Source of the DNA: Durusdinium trenchii
Lineage: Eukaryota; Sar; Dinophyceae; Suessiales; Symbiodiniaceae
DNA: 64,000 nt
NCBI GenBank assembly: GCA_963970005.1
Contig: CAXAMN010005191.1
Span: 1 to 64,000, forward strand
Direction of reading: 5' to 3'
The position numbers and the translations under genes are program-made. Positions 63,972 through 64,000 of the stretch are shown in pieces. Position 1 is the stretch's first letter; every line of letters begins with the position of its first letter. The notes under the pieces are model-generated. The model was not told where the DNA came from and searched no databases. It saw nothing but the letters and a program-made list of their open reading frames with translations.

Positions 63972-64000
63972 CTCTATTGGATTGCTTTTTCACCCATAGT

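Overview
The window looks like dinoflagellate nuclear DNA, most likely Symbiodiniaceae. The reasons are a long intact Ty1/copia polyprotein of the type that fills those genomes, host genes cut into many exons of 36 to 160 bases, introns that start with GC or GA as well as GT, abundant TA and trinucleotide repeats, and a spliced-leader-like 22-mer inside the LTRs. The species call is an inference; no rRNA, tRNA or organelle gene was seen.

Layout. 1-4,600 is repeat-rich and without a recognisable gene (42-bp and about 66-bp tandem arrays, a 640-bp inverted-repeat element). 4,859-6,276 (minus) holds three exons of a protein of the AtuA-like (acyclic terpene utilisation) family. 7,225-17,302 (minus) is a divergent Hsp70-family gene in at least 13 exons, from the nucleotide-binding N terminus to the substrate-binding beta domain. 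18,574-20,316 (minus) has coiled-coil exons of an unrecognised gene. 22,480-26,130 (minus) has scattered exons, including two that look like a split ubiquitin-like domain.

26,273-45,618 (minus) is the centrepiece: a complete 19.3-kb Ty1/copia retrotransposon with nearly identical 173/175-bp TG...CA LTRs, a 5-bp TATTA target duplication, a polypurine tract and two huge intact ORFs. ORF1 (2,935 codons) is Gag-Pol: coiled coil, two CCCH zinc fingers, protease, integrase, reverse transcriptase and RNase H. ORF2 (3,317 codons), after pol and in the -1 frame, carries a CCHC knuckle, two zinc-ribbon-like motifs and a two-lobed domain that resembles the tRNA 2'-phosphotransferase Tpt1/KptA. The ORFs overlap at a G-run that contains a correctly phased G-GGG-GGA heptamer, so a frameshifted product of about 6,130 residues is possible. 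Each LTR contains a 22-nt stretch matching the dinoflagellate spliced leader at 17 positions.

45,624-61,000 is low in recognisable genes. It has a terminal exon near 48.4 kb, exons of an unrecognised minus-strand gene at 57.6-59.2 kb, and many short repeats, including a second copy of a dispersed repeat that also lies in an Hsp70 intron. 61,284-63,971 (minus) is a decayed coding region with a motif like the catalytic-cysteine region of Ulp1/C48 proteases; it probably continues past the right edge.

Exon borders were set by hand from splice dinucleotides, reading-frame continuity and family resemblance. Those whose phases join across introns are the most reliable.
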